Positions 7,488-12,512 of a DNA stretch of 12,512 nt are shown here, one piece after another. The DNA comes from CALISC01 sp963545195 (GTDB taxonomy: Bacteria > Bacillota_I > Bacilli_A > Acholeplasmatales > Acholeplasmataceae). Where the stretch lies: contig CAUUIA010000020.1 in the NCBI GenBank assembly GCA_963545195.1, positions 1 to 12,512 of the forward strand, written 5' to 3'. The number at the start of each line of letters is the position of its first letter. The stretch's first letter is position 1. The translations under genes and the position numbers were made by a program. Under the pieces are notes generated by a model, which was not told where the DNA came from, did not search any database, and saw only the letters and a list, made by a program, of their open reading frames with translations.

Positions 7488-8567
7488 ATGAAAAGAAAAG
7501 ATTTAGTTGAACTAATTGACCGCATCACTACACTTTACGAAGTAGACCGCGAACGCGTTAAGGATGCTTTTAAAAGAGCGCTTGAGCTAGGTTGCTGCTC
7601 TGAACACGGAGTTGAGTCTTGCCGTGTAAACATTAACGAAGAGCGCAAAGAAGTCAATGTCTACACACAACGCTTAGTTGTTTCAAGTTACTCAGATGCA
7701 CAACGTTTTGACGGCAAAAGAATTTCGCAAATTACTTTAGAAAAAGCACATGAAAAGAAACCACGTGCCAAAGTCGGCGATATCATTGAAGAAGAAGTAG
7801 ATCCGCGTAAGTTTGGCTACAACGCCGCTAAAAAAGTCAAAGATCAGTTTAATATTTTAATTCGTGGACTTAATCAAGAAAATATTTTTCAATATTTTTT
7901 AGATCAAGTTGGTCAAATTATTAGCGTCAGAGTGATTTCAACTGACGAAAAAGGTATTCGCGTAGACGTTGGCAGAGACATTTCTGCCTTTATTCCCTAT
8001 GATCAATTACTTGAAACTGAAAACCCACATCAAGGAGAAACTTTAAAAGTGGTTTTAACTTCAGTTACTAAAGAAAGAGAAATAAATTTAAAACTTTCAA
8101 GAAAAGCCCCTGAGTTAGTAGAACGCCTACTTGAACAAGAAATTCCTGAAATCAAGGAAGGAATTGTGCAAATCATTGGAGTTTCTCGCGAAGCCGGAGA
8201 ACGCTCAAAAGTTTGTGTTAAGTCAAACCGCGAAAACATTGACCCGGTTGGTTCTTGTATTGGCGAAAACGGTATTCGTATCCGCAATGTTCGCCGCGCT
8301 CTTAACAACGAAAACATTGACTTATTTAAGTATTCCGAAAACCCAGAAGATCTAATTAAAAATGCACTAACTCCGGCAGAAATTGTCAAAGTTGTAGCAA
8401 TTGACACTGAAAACTTAGCAGCAACTGCAATTGTTAAAGATGACCAATTATCTCTTGCAATTGGTAAAGCCGGCTTAAATGTGCGCTTGGCTATGAACGC
8501 AATAAAATGGAAAAAAATAGATATCAAATCAGCCACTCAGGCCTACGAAGAGGGAATAGTATATTGA
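7488..8567 (+). CDS. nusA: Transcription termination/antitermination factor NusA
   Basis: A 359-residue NusA, the short form typical of Bacillota (no C-terminal acidic repeats). It binds RNA polymerase near the RNA exit channel and promotes pausing, folding of terminator hairpins, and antitermination complexes. Order: polymerase-binding N-terminal domain (about 1-125), S1 domain (about 138-203, starting VGQIISVRVIS), then the hallmark LSRKAPELVERLLEQEIPEI and IGVSREAGERSKV (230-242), KH1 with DPVGSCIGENG (GxxG at 259-262), and KH2 with LSLAIGKAGLNVRLA (GxxG at 326-329). The ATG follows AAGGAG at 7475-7480. Its TGA shares a base with the ATG of rnpM (TGATG, 8565-8569), so the two are probably translationally coupled. 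Its own leader holds a hairpin that NusA might act on. Confidence 0.96.
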   Translation: MKRKDLVELIDRITTLYEVDRERVKDAFKRALELGCCSEHGVESCRVNINEERKEVNVYTQRLVVSSYSDAQRFDGKRISQITLEKAHEKKPRAKVGDIIEEEVDPRKFGYNAAKKVKDQFNILIRGLNQENIFQYFLDQVGQIISVRVISTDEKGIRVDVGRDISAFIPYDQLLETENPHQGETLKVVLTSVTKEREINLKLSRKAPELVERLLEQEIPEIKEGIVQIIGVSREAGERSKVCVKSNRENIDPVGSCIGENGIRIRNVRRALNNENIDLFKYSENPEDLIKNALTPAEIVKVVAIDTENLAATAIVKDDQLSLAIGKAGLNVRLAMNAIKWKKIDIKSATQAYEEGIVY

Positions 8568-8827
8568 TGCTAAATAACCCCCGCACTTGTGTGGTTAGTA
8601 AAAAGAAATTAGCCAAGTGCGATTTGATTCGTTTTTTTGTTGAGTCTGGCCAAGTTAAAATAGACTTAGCCCAAACTAAAAAAAACCGTGGGTTTTATAT
8701 TGAAAAAAAACCCGAAATTACTTTTTTAAAATTCGTCAAAGCGATTTTTAGACAAACTAAAATAGAAGTCCGAGAAGAACTTTTCTTGGAGTTTCAAAAA
8801 CTTATTTTCAAGGGAAAGGAGAGTTAA
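8567..8827 (+). CDS. rnpM: RnpM/YlxR family RNA-binding protein
   Basis: An 86-residue YlxR (DUF448) protein. In B. subtilis this protein was renamed RnpM after it was shown to bind the RNase P RNA and modulate RNase P activity. The family signature is visible: RTCVVSKKK (7th-15th region of the protein), then DLIRF, then NRGFYI, which corresponds to the usual GRGAYI. The second Cys of the common RTCVVCR motif is Ser here. The ATG at 8567 overlaps the nusA stop by one base. An ATG 60 nt further upstream is in frame but lies inside nusA and would add a tail unlike the family. The stop is followed one base later by the infB start, with infB's AAAGGAGAG site inside this gene. The ylxQ gene, which often follows, is absent. 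Confidence 0.88.
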   Translation: MLNNPRTCVVSKKKLAKCDLIRFFVESGQVKIDLAQTKKNRGFYIEKKPEITFLKFVKAIFRQTKIEVREELFLEFQKLIFKGKES

Positions 8828-8828
8828 A

Positions 8829-10598
8829 ATGAGTATTAAAGTTAATAAAAATAAACAAAAAACCCAAAAAGTTGTCTACAATCAGGCAAACACCATTGCA
8901 GACTACGCTAAACAAATTGGCATTTCTCCCATTGAAATTATTAAAACTTGTCTAAGTTTTAAAATTTTTGCCAATGTCAATCAAGTATTAGACAAAGACA
9001 CTTTGACAATTATTTTCCAAGAACTTGGATATGAAGTCGTTGAAGACAAAAAAGAAGAACTAATTCAGTTTGACGAGCATGTTCAAGCAGACGACCCTAA
9101 AGACTTAGTTAAACGAGCACCTATCGTAACTGTCATGGGGCACGTTGACCACGGAAAAACTACACTTTTAGACACTATTCGCCATTCTAGAGTGGCATCT
9201 GGTGAAGCCGGTGGAATTACTCAACACATTGGCGCCTACTCAGTAGTTAAAAATAACCAAAAAATCACTTTTATTGACACTCCAGGTCATGCTGCATTTT
9301 CAGAAATGCGAGCACGTGGTGCCAAAGTTACCGACATAGTTGTCTTAGTAGTGGCTGCAGATGATTCTGTGATGCCACAAACCAAAGAAGCAATTGACCA
9401 CGTCAAGGCCTGTGGAGTTAAGATGATTGTGGCTATTAATAAATGCGACAAGCCGGGTGTGAATCCTGACAACGTACTTGGGGATTTGGCTAAGTACGAA
9501 GTTTTAACTGAAAACTGGGGTGGAACTGTGCCAGTTGTCCAAATTTCCGCTTTAAAAAACCAAGGAATTGATGAACTGCTTGACATGATCTTGCTTGTTG
9601 CTGACCTTGAAGACTTAAAAGCCAATCCTAAACGAAGAGCCAGTGGTACTGTAATTGAAGCGAGAGTTGACAAGGGGCGCGGCAATGTAGCGACTGTAAT
9701 TGTTGACAACGGAACTCTTAAAGTTGGCGACAACGCGGTAGTTGGAAACGCGTATTGTAAGGTTAGAACCATAGTTGACGCGAACGCAAAAAGTTTAAAG
9801 AAAGCAGAGCCAGCGGACGCTGTAGAAATTACTGGTCTACAAAGTTCGGTAAAACCAGGCGATAAGTTTATTTGTTTTGAAAACGAAAAAACTGCTAAAC
9901 AAGTGGCAACTGAACGCGCTAACCGCGAAAAAACTCAAAGTTTAGTCACAAAACCAAAGTCTCTGGAAGACCTGCTTTCAAATGAGAAAAAAGTTTTAAA
10001 CTTAATTATTAAAAGTGATGTCAATGGTTCAATTGAAGCAATTCGTGCACTACTTGCTAATTTAAAATACGAAGGCTTGGAAGTTTCGGTAGTTCGCGAA
10101 TCGGTTGGCCAAATTAATGAAACCGATATCTTGCTTGCCAATACTTCGGGCTCTATTTTGCTGGCTTACAACGTCCGTCCGTCTGCGCAAATCAGAGACC
10201 TTGCGAAATCTAAAGGTGTAGAAATTAGAACTTACAACATAATTTATCAAATAGAAGACGACATCAAAGCTGCGCTGGAAGGTATGCTTGAACCTGAATA
10301 CGAAGAAGTAGTGCTAGGTTCTGCTGAAGTCCGAGAACTGTTTAAAGTCAAAAAAGATGTAATCGCTGGTTGCTTTGTGGTTTCAGGTTCAATTACCAGA
10401 GACGCAAAAGTTCGCCTACTTCGCGAAGGCAAAGTAGTTTATGAAGGCGAAATTGAAACACTTCGTCGTTTTAAAGACGACGCTAAAGAAGTTAAAACTG
10501 GCTTTGACTGCGGTATTAAAATCAAAGACTTTTCAGACATTAAAATAAATGACGTCATTGAGGCTTCTGTTTTAAAAGAAGTTGAAAGACCACAATAG
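8829..10598 (+). CDS. infB: Translation initiation factor IF-2
   Basis: IF-2 is the GTPase that brings fMet-tRNA to the 30S subunit and promotes 50S joining. At 589 residues it is one of the short forms, because the variable N-terminal region is nearly gone: a 20-residue basic leader, a single IF2_N module (about 20-72), and a short acidic linker. All G-motifs are intact: G1 GHVDHGKT (104-111), G2 GGITQHIGAY with Thr131, G3 DTPGH (150-154), G4 NKCD (204-207), G5 SALK (240-243). Domain II, the IF2 central domain and the C2 tRNA-binding domain follow to the normal end. The ATG at 8829 has AAAGGAGAG upstream, in the end of rnpM. rbfA starts 9 nt after the stop. Confidence 0.97.
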   Translation: MSIKVNKNKQKTQKVVYNQANTIADYAKQIGISPIEIIKTCLSFKIFANVNQVLDKDTLTIIFQELGYEVVEDKKEELIQFDEHVQADDPKDLVKRAPIVTVMGHVDHGKTTLLDTIRHSRVASGEAGGITQHIGAYSVVKNNQKITFIDTPGHAAFSEMRARGAKVTDIVVLVVAADDSVMPQTKEAIDHVKACGVKMIVAINKCDKPGVNPDNVLGDLAKYEVLTENWGGTVPVVQISALKNQGIDELLDMILLVADLEDLKANPKRRASGTVIEARVDKGRGNVATVIVDNGTLKVGDNAVVGNAYCKVRTIVDANAKSLKKAEPADAVEITGLQSSVKPGDKFICFENEKTAKQVATERANREKTQSLVTKPKSLEDLLSNEKKVLNLIIKSDVNGSIEAIRALLANLKYEGLEVSVVRESVGQINETDILLANTSGSILLAYNVRPSAQIRDLAKSKGVEIRTYNIIYQIEDDIKAALEGMLEPEYEEVVLGSAEVRELFKVKKDVIAGCFVVSGSITRDAKVRLLREGKVVYEGEIETLRRFKDDAKEVKTGFDCGIKIKDFSDIKINDVIEASVLKEVERPQ

Positions 10599-10607
10599 GA
10601 AAAACAC

Positions 10608-10952
10608 ATGTCTTTGACTCACTTGCGAATGCAGTCTTACTTTCAAAGAGAGATTGCGAAAGCCATTAACAAAACAATAGTTGATGAAATTACCGGCTAC
10701 ATCAACGTAGTTGACGTTAAACTTTCAAAAGACTTGTCAGTTTTAAAAGTTTTTTACATGATTTTTGACAACAAAAAAGAAACAGCTGTCTACACCCAAA
10801 AACTGCTTGATAAAAAAACCCCACAAATCAGACACGAGTTTGCTTTGGCTGTTTCTAAAAACTGCCGCAAAATTCCTGAACTAAGATTTGAAATAGACAC
10901 AGTACTGGAATACGGCAACAAAATAGACGAAATTCTGAAAAACTTAAAATAA
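10608..10952 (+). CDS. rbfA: 30S ribosome-binding factor RbfA
   Basis: A 114-residue protein of normal RbfA length. RbfA is a KH-fold protein that binds late 30S precursors near helix 1 of 16S rRNA and is needed for maturation and cold adaptation. The family pattern is clear: the leading helix RMQSYFQREIAKAI, the strand INVVDVKLSKDLSVLKVFY, and the C-terminal NCRKIPELRFEIDTVLEYG with the conserved P-E-L-x-F. The DPR-like motif before the first strand is eroded (DEITGYINV). The ribosome binding site AGGA overlaps the infB TAG stop. The rbfA stop overlaps the next ATG (TAATG, 10950-10954). In B. subtilis truB follows rbfA; here a priA-like gene does. Confidence 0.92.
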   Translation: MSLTHLRMQSYFQREIAKAINKTIVDEITGYINVVDVKLSKDLSVLKVFYMIFDNKKETAVYTQKLLDKKTPQIRHEFALAVSKNCRKIPELRFEIDTVLEYGNKIDEILKNLK

Positions 10953-12512
10953 TGTTTTTTATCTCGGTGCTAATTGCCCGTAGTTTCAAGGGTAGTTTAG
11001 AGACATACACTTATAAAGTAGAAAAAGAGTACAGCGAAGCACTGTTTTTAGGACAACGAGTTTTGGTAGACTTCGCAGGTTCCACAGTTTTAGGCTTTAT
11101 TTTAGAAATCAAAACAGAAACTAAGCAAGACATTAGTTTACTTAAGTTTTGCACGAGGTTTTTAGATAAACTGCCTGTAGTTTCTAAAGAGCAGTTTAGT
11201 TTGTTTTTGGAGTTTAGTAAGTTAAGTTTTTTGCCAAAAATTGATATATTTTTGACTCTAGTTTCACCTTTAGTTAACTTAAAGACGATTGAAAAACTGC
11301 ACTTGCTGGACAAGGCAACTAAAACTAAATTACCTTTTAAAAGCACCGAGCTAACTTTAACTAAAACTTTAAAACAAAAACACGCAAAAGAAATCGCTAA
11401 TTTAAAAAGACAAAACCTAGTTAGAAACTACTTTACAGTTGAACAAAGTAAGAGTAAAAAAACACGTTTTTTTAGTTATTTTGAAAAGCCAATAGACTTA
11501 AATCAGCAAAGTATTAAATATAACTTAATTGATACAGCTCTTGATTTATTTAACCAAGTTAAGATAGCTAAAACAAACGGCGAAAAGGTTTTGCTTTGCT
11601 TAAAAAACTCAATTAACTTAGAGTACTTTGTTAATTTATTTAGTAGTTTTTTAAAACCTGGAGAAATTTTAATTTACTCAGCAGATAAACTAAATACTAG
11701 CGCTAAAGTAGCACTGTTTGAAAAAGCAGCAGCAAAGCCTGGCTTTTTGCTTATCATTGGTTTTGAAAAAGCAATGTATCAGCAGATAGATGGTTTAAAA
11801 CATCTAATTTTGCTTGATGATTTTTTTGAAAGCACAACAGATCTTGGTATTTCAACTTCAGAAGTTGCCAAAATTATTGCTAATTTAAAAGGTCTTTTAG
11901 TTTCTGTTTTTTCATTAGTTCCAAGTTTTGACTTAGTTTACAAAACAGGCACAAAAAACTTAAACTATTTAGCAGATTTAGGTGAAATCAAACAAGTGTT
12001 GGTTACTGATTTGTTTAAAAACTCAGACCTTTCTTTAGTTTCAAAAGAAGTTATTACTAACTTAAAGTATAATCTTGCAAATGGTAAAAACACCCTGTTT
12101 TTAACCGACCACACGGTATACGCTAACTTCGTTAAGTGTGCAGAGTGTGCAAATGTTTTAAGATGTCCGCGTTGCTTTGACTACCTTAGATACGACAGTA
12201 TTCAGTCTTGTTATTTTTGTCAGTTTTGCAGTTTATTTTTATCTAAAGAAATTAAATGCGGAGTGTGTCAAAAATCAGAGTTTTTAAAACTAAGTGTAGG
12301 CGCTCAGTATTTCTACCAGTTTTTTTTAGAAAAACTAAACTTAGCAAAACCAAATGATTTCAAAATATTAAATGACTTTTTTGAAAAAAAGGAAATTAAA
12401 AAAACTAACAGAATTGTGTTTTCTAATTTAGAAAATATCTCAATTGACTATTTAAAGTCAGTTAAAACAATTTGTGTGTATTTACCAGAACTGCTTTTTA
12501 ATTCAAAAAATC
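10952..12512 (+). CDS. priA: PriA-like primosomal protein with intact zinc site but eroded helicase motifs (3' end outside window)
   Basis: The frame is open from the ATG at 10952 to the window end (520 residues seen), and this ATG overlaps the rbfA stop. PriA recognises stalled forks and loads the replicative helicase. The N-terminal 3'-DNA-binding domain is recognisable (ETYTYKV, GQRVLV at 34-39, GFILEI at 48-53), followed by a basic helical stretch where the winged helix belongs. The zinc domain is complete: Cys396, 399, 405, 408, 423, 426, 436, 439, spaced CX2CX5CX2CX14CX2CX9CX2C as in PriA. In contrast, no Walker A (GxTGSGKT) exists near 180-210, the Ia segment reads LCLKNSINL, GTRSA is GFEKA (270-274), DEEH is DDFF (289-292), SATPS is FSLVPS (320-325), and the motif V region near 487-499 lacks GTQMxxKG. 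There is no stop or frameshift, so it is probably an ATPase-dead PriA, not a decaying gene. Confidence 0.82.
   Translation, partial: MFFISVLIARSFKGSLETYTYKVEKEYSEALFLGQRVLVDFAGSTVLGFILEIKTETKQDISLLKFCTRFLDKLPVVSKEQFSLFLEFSKLSFLPKIDIFLTLVSPLVNLKTIEKLHLLDKATKTKLPFKSTELTLTKTLKQKHAKEIANLKRQNLVRNYFTVEQSKSKKTRFFSYFEKPIDLNQQSIKYNLIDTALDLFNQVKIAKTNGEKVLLCLKNSINLEYFVNLFSSFLKPGEILIYSADKLNTSAKVALFEKAAAKPGFLLIIGFEKAMYQQIDGLKHLILLDDFFESTTDLGISTSEVAKIIANLKGLLVSVFSLVPSFDLVYKTGTKNLNYLADLGEIKQVLVTDLFKNSDLSLVSKEVITNLKYNLANGKNTLFLTDHTVYANFVKCAECANVLRCPRCFDYLRYDSIQSCYFCQFCSLFLSKEIKCGVCQKSEFLKLSVGAQYFYQFFLEKLNLAKPNDFKILNDFFEKKEIKKTNRIVFSNLENISIDYLKSVKTICVYLPELLFNSKN

Noticed and set aside
8507..8566. An upstream start for rnpM at 8507
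   Set aside because: It would overlap nusA by 60 nt and add 20 residues unlike the family; the ATG at 8567 gives the normal YlxR N-terminus.

Overview
The window comes from an AT-rich (roughly one third G+C by eye) bacterial chromosome. It has compact genes, strong AAGGAG-type ribosome binding sites, extended -10 promoters and TTG/ATG starts. TGA is used as a stop (end of the Rhs gene and end of nusA) and TGG encodes Trp, so the code is the standard bacterial one and not the Mycoplasma code. The gene set (short NusA, RnpM/YlxR, a short IF-2, an Rhs/YD protein with LamG-like domains) points to a low-GC, probably genome-reduced and possibly host-associated Bacillota lineage. The sequence alone does not fix the species.

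Layout, all genes on the + strand. (1) Positions 1-3949 are an accessory region. It holds the 3' part of a large Rhs/YD-repeat surface protein with two LamG-like domains, an Rhs core and a variable Gly/Ala-rich, membrane-seeking C-terminal tail. The Rhs stop codon overlaps the start of a very AT-rich gene for a small unknown membrane protein. This is the architecture of a polymorphic toxin followed by its immunity gene. (2) Positions 3950-4195 are a regulatory gap with two candidate promoters and a palindrome. (3) Positions 4196-6916 encode a P-type ATPase of the Ca2+-ATPase (P2A) type with its catalytic motifs and most SERCA-type Ca2+ ligands intact. (4) Positions 6917-7032 hold an extended -10 promoter and a perfect 11-bp hairpin just before the first ribosome binding site of the next operon. 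(5) Positions 7033-12512 are a tightly packed housekeeping operon: rimP-like, nusA, rnpM (ylxR), infB, rbfA and a priA-like gene that runs off the window.

The last operon joins 30S maturation (RimP, RbfA), transcription elongation/termination (NusA), RNase P modulation (RnpM) and translation initiation (IF-2), as in many bacteria. Compared with the Bacillus subtilis order it lacks ylxQ and ylxP, and a priA-like gene follows rbfA where truB would be expected. That PriA-like protein keeps all eight zinc-binding cysteines and the N-terminal DNA-binding domain, but every ATPase/helicase motif visible in the window is eroded. It looks like a replication-restart scaffold without helicase activity. 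This, the possible membrane-acting Rhs toxin/immunity pair, and the hairpin in the nusA leader are the three points most worth following up.
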